From positions 1-21,459 of IMG/VR virus record IMGVR_UViG_3300032157_000048: a stretch of DNA of 21,459 nucleotides. One strand, 5' to 3'. The position numbers and the translations under genes are program-made. Source of the DNA: a virus. Below are positions 6,028 through 13,893 of the stretch, one piece after another (positions within the stretch are counted from its first letter, which is position 1; each line of letters opens with the position of its first letter). The notes beneath the pieces were generated by a model. The model was not told the DNA's origin. It saw only the letters and a program-made list of their open reading frames with translations, and ran no database searches.

Positions 6028-7154
6028 ACCGTCATCAGCTCCGTCTCGTACAGGGCGGTGTCGTTTCCCCGTGCCGGTGACGTGCCGGACTCGAGGTCGA
6101 TCGACATCGCCGTCAGCAGGTACGTCTTATCCAGCCCCGGGTCGGTGCTGGTCCGTGTGGCCGTGATGTCGACCGGGTCTCCGACCTCGAGGAGTGGGTT
6201 CGCGACGACGGTGACGTCGGCGGTCTCTTGGCCCTTCAACAGGCGCTGCAGTTTGGCTTCACCAGCGAGCTGTGCTTCGGCGGCCGTGTTGATGGTCTTG
6301 ACCTTCAACTCGAATGGGCGCAGCCCGATCTTGTCCTCGTGCGCGGGATGGTTCGGGTCCGCAAGCCGGACGGTGACGTAGTCCCAGGTGGCGAGCGGGT
6401 TGTCGGGGATGACTGCGACGGCGTTGTAGATCCGGCCGAAGTCTTTCGCGCGGATGCCGCTACCACCGACGATGGTCCCGGACGGCCCTGTCGACAGTTC
6501 AGCGACCGGGATAGTGCTGGCGTCGATCTCGGGCATCTTGCGGATGATGAGCCGGCCGGCGCCGTCGAAGTACACGTCGAGGCGGCCCTCGGCGGCCAGA
6601 TCGGTGATCGTCTGGGTGCGGGTGGCGTTGATGACGACGCCTTCGAGGCAGATGCTGCCGCCGTGGTCGAGGATCACAACCTCAACGCCAGGGATGACAG
6701 CGGTGACGATCCCGGCGATGAACGTCGCTCTGGTCACCAACGTGACGGGCAGCGGTTGGGTGAAGGGGACACCTTCGAGCCATGCCCACGGATCGATGAG
6801 ACTCAACTCGACCTCGGACTCGACAATGCGCGTGGATCCCTGGGCGGCATACCCGTGGAACACGGGAACCATTTCGACGTCGTCGGCGGAGACGCGTTGC
6901 CCGATGCCAATGTCGAACGTCGCTCCGGGACGTTGCAGGAGGGTCCACAGTTCGCGGGCCTGGACGTCGAAGGACACGACTCGCAGGCCGTTGACGTTCG
7001 AGCGGGGACCCTGCCCGGCGGTCGAGTCGATCATGGCGCCGGAGACCAACTGCAGCGCGAGCTCGCCCTCGTCGGGAATGGTGGCGGTGACATCCTGGGT
7101 GAACGTCGGATTGGCCTTCAGCTGGTCCTTGAAGGCTTGGGATGCAGCACGCAT
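6024..7154 (-). CDS. Minor tail protein, DUF5047-like tail hub
   Basis: 376 residues. The N-terminus MRAASQAFKDQLKANPTF and the beta-rich body (VFHGYAAQGSTRIVESEVELSLIDP, then a domain with GRLDVYFDGAGRLIIRKMP, then QRLLKGQETADVTVVANPLLEVGDPV) follow the DUF5047 minor-tail pattern of actinophages. These are thought to form the tail hub below the distal tail ring, analogous to the N-terminal part of phage lambda gpJ or Tal proteins. No peptidase or lysozyme domain is attached. It follows the NHL-containing tail protein with 5 bases between, in the expected order tape measure, distal tail, hub. Confidence 0.8.
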   Translation of the reverse strand: MRAASQAFKDQLKANPTFTQDVTATIPDEGELALQLVSGAMIDSTAGQGPRSNVNGLRVVSFDVQARELWTLLQRPGATFDIGIGQRVSADDVEMVPVFHGYAAQGSTRIVESEVELSLIDPWAWLEGVPFTQPLPVTLVTRATFIAGIVTAVIPGVEVVILDHGGSICLEGVVINATRTQTITDLAAEGRLDVYFDGAGRLIIRKMPEIDASTIPVAELSTGPSGTIVGGSGIRAKDFGRIYNAVAVIPDNPLATWDYVTVRLADPNHPAHEDKIGLRPFELKVKTINTAAEAQLAGEAKLQRLLKGQETADVTVVANPLLEVGDPVDITATRTSTDPGLDKTYLLTAMSIDLESGTSPARGNDTALYETELMTV

Positions 7155-7159
7155 CGGGG

Positions 7160-9319
7160 CTATCCGGTCAGACGTTGGAGGTAGGTGCGGCCGCTGTTGA
7201 CGGCGTCGCCGTACGTGCCGCCCGCGATGACGTCGTCGGCGTAAGTGCGACCGAAACTGGCCTCGATCACCGGTGTCCGTACCGGTGTCAGCAGAAGAGT
7301 TATGGTCGATTCCTGCCCTCGGTCGAGGGTGGGCAGGTCGCGGCGTTCGATGGTGACGTCACCGACGGAGAACCAGCCTTCCGGCAAGTCCAGGTCCCAT
7401 GAGCTTGGGGACCGCAACAGCACAGGATCGTTCGACTTCAATGGCGCGAGGACAAGGTCGCGGGCGTCGAAGTCGGCAGTGAAGAGTTGAAGCGTCCGGT
7501 CGGGGATTCGCCGCGGCCCAGACGTGACGACCACTGGCAGGTCGGAGCCTTCGATCTCCAGAACGTTGCGGCCGCTCGCCGGCGATGTCAGCGACTGGGA
7601 AGTCTGCTCGGTGATGTAGACGTCGCCTTCGACACCGTCGGGTCCGGTGTCGATCTTGACCGACAGATTCGGTGTGGTCGGGTGGATGAGCCAGGCAGCG
7701 GCGCCCACGAGGGTTTCTGTGTCGGAGCCGAACACCGGGGTTGGCGAGGGCGGCGTGAGCGTGACGGTGACGTCGTCGACGACTGCCGCCTGCTGGCTCG
7801 CCCCGAACTTCCGGATCGTGAACGCCGAGACGTCGGTGACATAGACGGCGCCGGCGCTGTCGGTTGTGACGGCGTACGGGTTGGCGAAGCGGGTGCCGCC
7901 CGAGACGGTGCCGTCGAACGAGTAGAGGAACGTGCCGGTGTTGGAGAACTTCTGGATCCGGTCGTTGAAGTTGGTGTCGGCGACGTAGATCTTGTCGGAA
8001 GCGTCGGCGCGAATCCCGACGGGGAATCTGAACTGGCCTTCGCCGATGCCCTTGGTGCCCCACTTCGTTTGCCAGACACCGGAGGAGTTGAACTTCTGGA
8101 CTCGATGCCCGCCGCTCAGGTCGTCCGCACCGTACTCGGCGACGTACACGTTGTTCGACGAGTCGCTGGTGATTCCGGTCGGGTATCGGAATGCGCCGTC
8201 GGCGGTACCGAATGACCCGAACTTGAGTTGGAACACGCCTGCGCTGTTGAACTTCTGGACGCGGTGCCCGTTGAACTCGGTGACCCAAATGAAGCCGGCC
8301 GAGTCGACGCAGATACCGAGCGGCAGATTGAACTGCCCATCGCCTGAGCCAGCGGTCCCGAACTTCGACGAGTAGACGTAGGTGCCGCCCGAGGGTACGA
8401 ACTTCTGGACTCGGTTGTTGCCGCCGTCCGTGATCCACATGTTGTCGGAAGCGTCGAAGGCGATATTGCGGGGCGCGTTGAATTGGCCGTTGCCCGTGCC
8501 ATAGCTGCCAAACGACAACTGGTAGACGCCGGCCGAGTTGAACTTGTGGATTCGGTGGCCGTAGAAGTCGACTGCCCAGATGTCGCCGGCCGAGTCGATC
8601 GCGACGTCAAAGGCGGCAAAGTTCAGGTCCGTAGTGAAGGGCAGCCCGGTATCCCAAGCCGAAGGGAATGACAGCGACTGGGCGGGGTCGCCCAGCGCGG
8701 CCACGAGTTGCACCTTCGTCGGGACACCTGAGTACGTCGTCGAGATCGCCGTGTACGACGCTCCGGCCAACGTGACAGTGCCGCCGGAGAACATCATCGA
8801 GAAGGCACCCGAACCTGCGGCGACCACCGGAGACCCGGAGCCTGTGAGGACGACTTGGTTGCCCACGACCGAAGCAGTTGCAATCACAACGTCGGAGGCG
8901 TCAAGGATCCGCACGGTCGTCCAGTCGACGTCGAGGGAATCCAAGGAACCGATCGTGCCGGCGGCCGTGCGGGTGATGGTGGCGCCGTCGGTCGACGACG
9001 TTGCGGTACCTGGCGATGCAGACCAGCCTGCGACCGTCGCCGTCCACGACGACAGGTTCGACCACGTCTCGATGAAGCCTGGCGTGACCGTGAGGACCTC
9101 GGCGTCGACGGTGTAGACGCACGCCTGGTCGTAAGGGGCGTCGTAGTCGTAGACCACCGACACGCTCGACCCAAGCGGAGCGACCGCGCGGATCGGGACC
9201 CCGTCACGGCGGACGACGATCGACGTGAAGGTCGACATCAGGTCTTCGGTATCGAGGTCCAGGCGCATCCGCGGCGGTTCCTCGAGCGGGGCCGGTTCAG
9301 CGGTGACGGTGAACAGCAT
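7160..9319 (-). CDS. Distal-tail-type minor tail protein with inserted six-blade NHL propeller
   Basis: 719 residues, ATG overlapping the tape-measure stop by one base (TGATG). Residues 1-80 (RDGVPIRAVAPLGSSVSVVY, YDQACVYTV) and about 525-719 (AAWLIHPTTPNLSV, DVTIERRDLPTLDRGQEST, SFGRTYADDVIAGGTYGDAV) are the two halves of a common actinophage minor tail protein that usually lies directly after the tape measure. Between them sit a Ser/Thr/Ala-rich beta region (about 85-225) and six NHL-type repeats (about 236-504). These have recurrent D-S-A-G-x-I/V-W/Y-V, R-V/I-Q-K-F-N-S-x-G-V and G-x-F-x-x-P elements. Six repeats would close a six-blade propeller, a fold used for binding proteins or glycans. 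It is probably displayed at the tail tip as an adsorption module; the ligand is unknown. Confidence 0.85.
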   Translation of the reverse strand: MLFTVTAEPAPLEEPPRMRLDLDTEDLMSTFTSIVVRRDGVPIRAVAPLGSSVSVVYDYDAPYDQACVYTVDAEVLTVTPGFIETWSNLSSWTATVAGWSASPGTATSSTDGATITRTAAGTIGSLDSLDVDWTTVRILDASDVVIATASVVGNQVVLTGSGSPVVAAGSGAFSMMFSGGTVTLAGASYTAISTTYSGVPTKVQLVAALGDPAQSLSFPSAWDTGLPFTTDLNFAAFDVAIDSAGDIWAVDFYGHRIHKFNSAGVYQLSFGSYGTGNGQFNAPRNIAFDASDNMWITDGGNNRVQKFVPSGGTYVYSSKFGTAGSGDGQFNLPLGICVDSAGFIWVTEFNGHRVQKFNSAGVFQLKFGSFGTADGAFRYPTGITSDSSNNVYVAEYGADDLSGGHRVQKFNSSGVWQTKWGTKGIGEGQFRFPVGIRADASDKIYVADTNFNDRIQKFSNTGTFLYSFDGTVSGGTRFANPYAVTTDSAGAVYVTDVSAFTIRKFGASQQAAVVDDVTVTLTPPSPTPVFGSDTETLVGAAAWLIHPTTPNLSVKIDTGPDGVEGDVYITEQTSQSLTSPASGRNVLEIEGSDLPVVVTSGPRRIPDRTLQLFTADFDARDLVLAPLKSNDPVLLRSPSSWDLDLPEGWFSVGDVTIERRDLPTLDRGQESTITLLLTPVRTPVIEASFGRTYADDVIAGGTYGDAVNSGRTYLQRLTG
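7800..8640 (-). repeat. DNA-level imperfect tandem repeats encoding NHL blades
   Basis: The block aacttctgga (plus strand, encoding the start of the QKF motif) recurs at 7947, 8091, 8250 and 8400, with a one-base variant at 8541. The spacings are 144, 159, 150 and 141 bases, all multiples of three. Neighbouring words such as gttgaacttctgga and cgatgcccg/cggtgcccg also recur. The retained nucleotide identity points to duplication of blades by recombination, and the unequal lengths show in-frame insertions within blades. Confidence 0.85.
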
Positions 9320-12300
9320 CAGCGGATCGCCCCCACCACAGTCGACGCCACACCATTCGTGATCCGCAGCTCGATCTGACCGATGCCCTGCTGCCAGTCA
9401 TCGATCCGGAAGTTCGCTACCTGCACACTCGGGGACGCGCTAGCCAGGAACTCACCGGTAGCGGTCCGCAACGACTCGATCTGGTTGTACGTGTTCTGCA
9501 GATCCATCACATCCGACGCAGGCCCCGACAACAGCGCGTTCGCAGCCCGGGTCCCGGTATCGATACCCATCGCGGCGATCTCCTGCAAAAGCATCCCGCC
9601 GAGGCCACGCTTCTTCAGCTCGCCGAGCTTGCCCAGGAAGCCCTGCGCCTTCGCCAACCTGGTCCGAGCCCAACCAGCCACGTTCATCGACCCGGGCGTC
9701 GACCAGGGGTTCGCGGGTTCGCTGAACCGCGACGCAAGATCGAACGTCCCCAACCCCGATGTGAGGGTCTCGATGTAGTCGTGCATCGGGCCCTCTTGCC
9801 CAGCATTGAGGCGAGCGAGTTTCTCCTTGGCCTGCTGCAGCTTCAGCGCGATGATCCGAATCTCACGCTTCGACTTCTTCTCACCCGGCACCCCGGTCGA
9901 CGACGCTGGCGGGTTCTTCGCCTCCTTCAGCTCCTTGCGGAGACGGCGGACATCTTCCTTCGCCTCGAGGCGCTCGAGCTCGATCTCGCTGGCCGTGGGA
10001 GCGATCGCTCCGCCTCGAGCGAACCGCGGCAGGCTCCCCGCCAGCGCGGCATTCCGCAGTCGCCGCATCGCTCCGTGGCCGCCGGCTGCACGGACCTCAC
10101 GCGCGGTCCACATGTGCTCATCACGGGACGCCATGATGTGCACCGAGTCGGACGTCGTAGTCCCGGGACCAAAAATGGGGCCACCCCGGGCGCGGCCACC
10201 GCCAGCCTTGCCGCCACCCTCTGTGGAGTTGTCACCCATCCGTCCGCCGGTAGCGGTGGTGGTCCCAGCGTTCATCAACGACCGGAGCTTCGAGGCGAGC
10301 GAATCAACCTTCGCCTCAGCTGCCGCGGTGTCCACGTCTGCGGTTGCCTGCGCCTCGGTGCCATCGAAGTCGGCCAGCAGGCCTGTCAGGTCAACGACGC
10401 CGTCCTCGGACTCCTCAAGCCCAAGAACCGATACGAGTGTCGCGACCTGCTCCGGCGTCAAGTTGTACTGCTGCTGAAGCGCCTGAACCTCCGCGAGAGT
10501 CTGGGGCGCTCCTTGGGCCAGAATCCGTGTCACGACTTGCTCCGGCACGCCAGCCAACGCCTGCTGCAACGTCTGGGTCGCCTGGTTGACCTGTAGGACC
10601 TTCTGGCGCTGCCGTTCGTATTCAGCGTTGACCGCTTGGATCGACGACAGGATCTTGCCGGCCACGCCTACGGCCACGGGGTTGCCCGAGACAAGAGCTT
10701 GATCGATCGCCGCCGTGACACGCTTCAGTGCGTCGGCCTCGCCCAACGAAGCCGAGACGAGGTCCTGCGTCGGGATTCCGATCGCGGTCGCGTCACCGAG
10801 GACGCCGTCCTTCTGTAGCTTCATCGCCGCGACACGGCGGGTGAATTCGCTGATCTGAGCGTCAACGCCCTGCAGCGTCGAAGCGAAGTCGAGGACATCC
10901 TTCTGCGCGGTCTTCGCACCTTCGCCGCTGTCGATGAACGAAGCACCGAGGCCAGCGAGGCCGCCGATGGCACCGCCGATCAAGGTGCCAGGGCCTGGGA
11001 AGAACGAACCGATACCGGCACCGATCGCGGCACCGCCGAGAGTCCCGGCCAGCGCGTCCACGGTTTGGCTCGTGTCATCTGCTGCGACAGAGAACGCCGT
11101 CAGGCCCGCGCCGGCCGCTATCAGCCCGCCACGCCGGAACAGTGCGCCGCGGGACACGGCGGCTTCCGCGACACCCAACGAGATCAGTGCGGCGCGCAGC
11201 GCAGTGACGCCGGTAACAGCCCGTGTGAAGACGAAACCACTCAGCCCGACCACCGCGGTCATGGCGACGGTCGCGCCGGTGATGTCCTTGATCGGTTCGG
11301 GCAGTTCGCCAAACGCGTTCGCGATGTCGGTGACCGCGCCGAGTCCGGTGTTGATCATCGGGAGCGCGGTGGCTCCCAGGTCGATCAGGTTGTCCTTGAT
11401 GTTGTTCCACGCGATCTGCGTCTGCGCGGCCGTGGTCTGCTGACGCTTCTCGTACTCCTTTTGCAGCGCGGTGTTTCGCTCCCACGCGCCCGCCTGCAGG
11501 TTCAGCGAGTCCGACAACAGGTCGCCAGCGCCAGCCAGCTTCAGGATCGATCGGGTGACACGGATGTCCTCAAGCCCCAGGTCGGAGAGGACGTCGTGAA
11601 CGTTCCCGCCTTCGGCTTTCACCCGCGCGAGCCCGGTGACGAATGTGTTGAGCGCGCGCGCTGGCGACTGCTCGAACGAGCGAGCGAACTCTTGGACCGT
11701 CATCCCCGACGTTTCGGCCCACACCGCGAGGTCCGCGCCGTTGCTCTGGATGGCCTTGTCCATGTCCATCAGGACCCGCGAGACCGCCGTGCCGCCAGCC
11801 TCAGCTTCTTCGCCGACCGACGACAACGCGTTGGCGATCGCCAACACTTCGCCCTCGGAAGCACCGACCAGCTTGCCGGCACCGGCGATGCCTTGAGCCA
11901 TCTGCACGATGTCGCGTTCGGTCGACGCACCGTTGTTGCCGAGAGCGACCAGCGTGGCACCCAGGTTGTCGACCTCGCCGGCACCAGTGCCCATGACGTT
12001 CGTGATGCGGGCGATCGACGTCGCAGCCTCGTCGGCGGTCAGGTTCGTCGTCTCGCCGAGCTTGATCATCGTGTTCGAGAACGACGCGATGTTCTCGCGC
12101 TTCACCCCGAGCTGGCCGGCTGCTTCGGCGACCGCCGCGATCTCCTGATGCGTCGCCGGCATAGTGCGCGCCATGCCCCGCAGCTGGTCTTCCAGCTTCG
12201 CCATCTGCTTCGCGCTGCCACTGGTCGTTTTAGTGACACCAGCCCACGCGGTTTCCCAGTCGACCGCGGCCTTCACCGCTGCACCAACCCCGATGGCGGC

Positions 12301-12474
12301 CGCAGTCCCGATCTTTCCGTACGCGTTCCCGATCTCGTTGAGGGCCTGACGCTTCGACGCCGACCGTTCGAGCTCTCGCGTGAATCCCTTCACCGACGCG
12401 ACCGATCCGGCGATCTTCGACTTGAACCGCGAGTCATCAAGATCGAGCTGGACGGCGACCCGGCGAACGCTCAC
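9319..12474 (-). CDS. Tape measure protein (TP901-type)
   Basis: 1051 residues, GTG start with AGGAG 5 bases upstream. The N-terminal third is the phage tail tape measure TP901-type domain (AAVDWETAWAGVTKTT, MARTMPATHQEIAAVAEAAGQLG, TAVSRVLMDMDKA). Two hydrophobic regions follow: about residues 395-440, and a Gly-rich segment about 475-515 (LGGAAIGAGIGSFFPGPG). A Gly-rich stretch, GRARGGPIFGPGT, precedes a SDSVHIMASRDEHMWTAREV segment, a conserved feature of actinophage tape measures. A coiled coil follows (LERLEAKEDVRRLRKELKEA). Tape-measure length usually sets tail length at about 0.15 nm per residue, so a tail of about 150 nm is expected. It is immediately followed by tail-tip genes. Confidence 0.93.
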   Translation of the reverse strand: MSVRRVAVQLDLDDSRFKSKIAGSVASVKGFTRELERSASKRQALNEIGNAYGKIGTAAAIGVGAAVKAAVDWETAWAGVTKTTSGSAKQMAKLEDQLRGMARTMPATHQEIAAVAEAAGQLGVKRENIASFSNTMIKLGETTNLTADEAATSIARITNVMGTGAGEVDNLGATLVALGNNGASTERDIVQMAQGIAGAGKLVGASEGEVLAIANALSSVGEEAEAGGTAVSRVLMDMDKAIQSNGADLAVWAETSGMTVQEFARSFEQSPARALNTFVTGLARVKAEGGNVHDVLSDLGLEDIRVTRSILKLAGAGDLLSDSLNLQAGAWERNTALQKEYEKRQQTTAAQTQIAWNNIKDNLIDLGATALPMINTGLGAVTDIANAFGELPEPIKDITGATVAMTAVVGLSGFVFTRAVTGVTALRAALISLGVAEAAVSRGALFRRGGLIAAGAGLTAFSVAADDTSQTVDALAGTLGGAAIGAGIGSFFPGPGTLIGGAIGGLAGLGASFIDSGEGAKTAQKDVLDFASTLQGVDAQISEFTRRVAAMKLQKDGVLGDATAIGIPTQDLVSASLGEADALKRVTAAIDQALVSGNPVAVGVAGKILSSIQAVNAEYERQRQKVLQVNQATQTLQQALAGVPEQVVTRILAQGAPQTLAEVQALQQQYNLTPEQVATLVSVLGLEESEDGVVDLTGLLADFDGTEAQATADVDTAAAEAKVDSLASKLRSLMNAGTTTATGGRMGDNSTEGGGKAGGGRARGGPIFGPGTTTSDSVHIMASRDEHMWTAREVRAAGGHGAMRRLRNAALAGSLPRFARGGAIAPTASEIELERLEAKEDVRRLRKELKEAKNPPASSTGVPGEKKSKREIRIIALKLQQAKEKLARLNAGQEGPMHDYIETLTSGLGTFDLASRFSEPANPWSTPGSMNVAGWARTRLAKAQGFLGKLGELKKRGLGGMLLQEIAAMGIDTGTRAANALLSGPASDVMDLQNTYNQIESLRTATGEFLASASPSVQVANFRIDDWQQGIGQIELRITNGVASTVVGAIR

Positions 12475-12523
12475 GTCAGCTCCTAAGAGGTCGGGGGTCG
12501 TGGCCGTTGGCGCCCGCTTGGGC

Positions 12524-12529
12524 TACCGT
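12524..12529 (+). promoter_or_regulatory. Candidate -10 element of a leaderless promoter
   Basis: The hexamer TACCGT fits the actinobacterial TANNNT -10 pattern and ends 7 bases before the ATG at 12537, which would put the transcription start at or beside the start codon. No Shine-Dalgarno lies between. No convincing -35 is seen at the expected distance. It falls in the short gap between the tape-measure start and the plus-strand gene. Confidence 0.4.
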
Positions 12530-12536
12530 TCGCGCC

Positions 12537-12782
12537 ATGGGGAAGAGCGCGTCACAGAAAGCGATCGGGACGTTCCTGCTGACTGGGGTATGTGCACTCG
12601 TCGTCAGTGGCGTCTTCACCGGTCTCGGCCTGGCGCTGTTGGCGTCGACTGATCCCAAACCCGGAGGCTGGGCTCTAGTCGTCGCCGGCTCGCTCGGCTC
12701 CCTTGGCGGGTTATACGCCTTCGGGGTCGCCGTCATTGGCCGAGGCGTCGAGCTGGGCCTTCGGGCAGCAAGCGAGGAATAG
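12537..12782 (+). CDS. Two-helix small membrane protein on the opposite strand (moron candidate)
   Basis: 81 residues, transcribed against the surrounding structural operon. Two membrane helices are clear: residues about 8-34 (AIGTFLLTGVCALVVSG and onward) and about 41-66 (GWALVVAGSLGSLGGLYAFG), joined by a short STDPKPG turn. The C-terminus is charged (LGLRAASEE). The ATG at 12537 was preferred over an in-frame start 10 codons upstream because a TANNNT -10-like hexamer lies 7 bases before it. It fills almost the whole gap between chaperone and tape measure, ending 12 bases from the convergent chaperone gene. Small membrane proteins placed like this are often lysogeny-expressed genes such as superinfection exclusion proteins; that role is inference. 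Third-position G/C bias is moderate. Confidence 0.65.
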   Translation: MGKSASQKAIGTFLLTGVCALVVSGVFTGLGLALLASTDPKPGGWALVVAGSLGSLGGLYAFGVAVIGRGVELGLRAASEE

Positions 12783-12794
12783 GCGCCAGCTCGG

Positions 12795-13804
12795 TTACTC
12801 CGGCGGCCGTAGACGCCGCTGGATCCGGCGCGGCCGCCTCGCCTGCTCGATCTCCTCAGGCGTGGCCAGGCGCGGCAGGTAGATCATTCCTGCGTTCGGG
12901 TGCGGTTGACCGGGCTTCAGCTTGATGTTCTCGTGCTTCGCCAGGTCGTTCCGCCGCTCAGCGTCGAGCGCACGCGTGAAGACGCAGACGTCCCGGTCAA
13001 CAGACACGAACGCGGTCTGATCCCGGCACACCTCGAGCGGCTGCCCGCACTGCCGGCAGAAGCCCAGCCGGTAAAGCTTCAGGGCCTCCATCTGCGCGAA
13101 TTCCTCGGCAGACCATTCCGACTCCGTGGTCGTCACTGACCGGACCAGACGGCCGTCCGATTCGTACTCGTGGGTCGTGACCGTCTCTGGAACCCAACCG
13201 TCTAGGACGCGGGGCGCTCGCCCGATGGCTTCTGCGATTTCGAGACGTCGGACTGCGCCTGGAGAATCGCGGAGGCGAGCAAGGAAAAAGGGACCTTGGT
13301 CCCCTCCTCGTTCAGGTTCAGGACCGCGGCGGCGAGCCTGTTGATCTCACCGTCCACGAGGACCTCGGCGAGCCGTTCCCAGTCTTCGTCGTCCAGTTCA
13401 GGGGAGACAACCGATTCGGGGATGGCGACCTCGAGCAGGGAGTTCACGTCGGCACCGAACTGAATATCCAGCTGGGACGGCTCCTTGCCCATCGGATGGT
13501 CGGTCTTCATCTCACGCCAACGACGAGATGAGAACGCCTCCAACTCGAACTCGAGGGTGTTCTCCAGCATCTCGGCCTGGATCGCCTCAAGCTTCTTCGC
13601 CACCTCCACCACCGGCGACTTGGCGCCGGCCAACCGCGACGGCCCCTTGCCTCGGGCAACGTCGCTGGTCTTCAGCTCGTCCTCGAGGCGCTGGGCCTCC
13701 ACGACGAGGTCGCCGCGGGTGCAGACGTTGACCATCTTCCGCGGCAACTTGGCCTGGGACAGCAGCTTCTTGACGTCCTGCTTCTTCTTCGCCTTTGCGG
13801 GCAT
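12795..13804 (-). CDS. Tail assembly chaperone, long form via programmed -1 frameshift (gpGT-like)
   Basis: Reading starts at 13804, follows the short chaperone for 173 codons to the slippery heptamer at 13286-13292, slips back one base and continues to 12795, giving about 336 residues. The -1 frame has no stop from about 13350 to 12795, so it covers the short form's TAG at 13202. After the shift the protein reads coherently: LEIAEAIGRAPRVLDGW, then VTTHEYESDGRLVRSVTT and SEWSAEEFAQMEALKLYRL. A Cys cluster follows (C-R-Q-C-G-Q-P-L-E-V-C) and the C-terminus is Arg-rich. The HEYESDGRLVRSVT type of segment is common in second-frame tail chaperone products of actinophages. A separate gene from the GTG at 13136 (113 residues) is the alternative, but it has no good ribosome binding site and discards 50 open codons. 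The long form would load the tape measure during tail assembly. Confidence 0.75.
13202..13804 (-). CDS. Tail assembly chaperone, short form (gpG-like)
   Basis: 200 residues. The start at 13804 has GAGGAG 7 bases upstream; a longer frame to 13879 lacks such a site. The N-terminus is Lys-rich (MPAKAKKKQDVKKLLSQAKLP), the middle is helical and charged (VVEVAKKLEAIQAEMLENTLEFELEAF has the look of a coiled coil), and an acidic segment DDEDWERLAEVLVDGE follows. It sits between the major tail protein and the tape measure, the invariant place for tail assembly chaperones. Such proteins coat the tape measure and recruit tail tube subunits and are absent from the virion. The last 28 or so codons overlap the -1 frame used by the long form. 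Confidence 0.85.
   Translation of the reverse strand: MPAKAKKKQDVKKLLSQAKLPRKMVNVCTRGDLVVEAQRLEDELKTSDVARGKGPSRLAGAKSPVVEVAKKLEAIQAEMLENTLEFELEAFSSRRWREMKTDHPMGKEPSQLDIQFGADVNSLLEVAIPESVVSPELDDEDWERLAEVLVDGEINRLAAAVLNLNEEGTKVPFSLLASAILQAQSDVSKSQKPSGERPAS
13286..13292 (-). promoter_or_regulatory. Programmed -1 ribosomal frameshift slippery heptamer CCCTTTT
   Basis: On the minus strand the zero frame reads GTC CCT TTT TCC, so C CCT TTT fits the X XXY YYZ rule exactly, with re-pairing to CCC TTT. It lies inside the window where both frames are open (about 13350-13202) and directly before the downstream frame continues without stops. A downstream stimulatory structure was not identified by eye. 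Confidence 0.75.
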
Positions 13805-13893
13805 GACTCGACTCCTCGACTCGATCGACTCGATGAAGATTGGGAACGACGGTGCGGGCGTCGAGTCGGGCACCCGCACCGCCGCGTCAGGGG

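Noticed and set aside
6228-7184. Plus-strand frame opposite the DUF5047-like gene
   Set aside because: Asp/Gly/Val-rich mirror frame without domain; the minus-strand gene has the expected order and overlaps.
7947-8550. Regularly spaced repeats that could suggest a CRISPR array
   Set aside because: Spacing varies by multiples of three and each copy encodes the same NHL blade motif within one open frame; there are no unique spacers of constant length.
11065-12486. Long plus-strand frame opposite the tape measure
   Set aside because: Composition is Arg/Asp/Gly-rich and domainless, and the minus strand carries an unmistakable tape measure over the same bases.
12476-12736. Minus-strand frame over the membrane-protein gene upstream of the tape measure
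   Set aside because: It reads Pro/Arg/Thr-rich low complexity, while the plus strand gives two clear membrane helices with a promoter-like element.
12997-13197. Third-frame minus-strand reading across the chaperone junction
   Set aside because: It overlaps the better-supported -1 frame, has no ribosome binding site, and its sequence is Arg/Gly-rich without resemblance to chaperone products.
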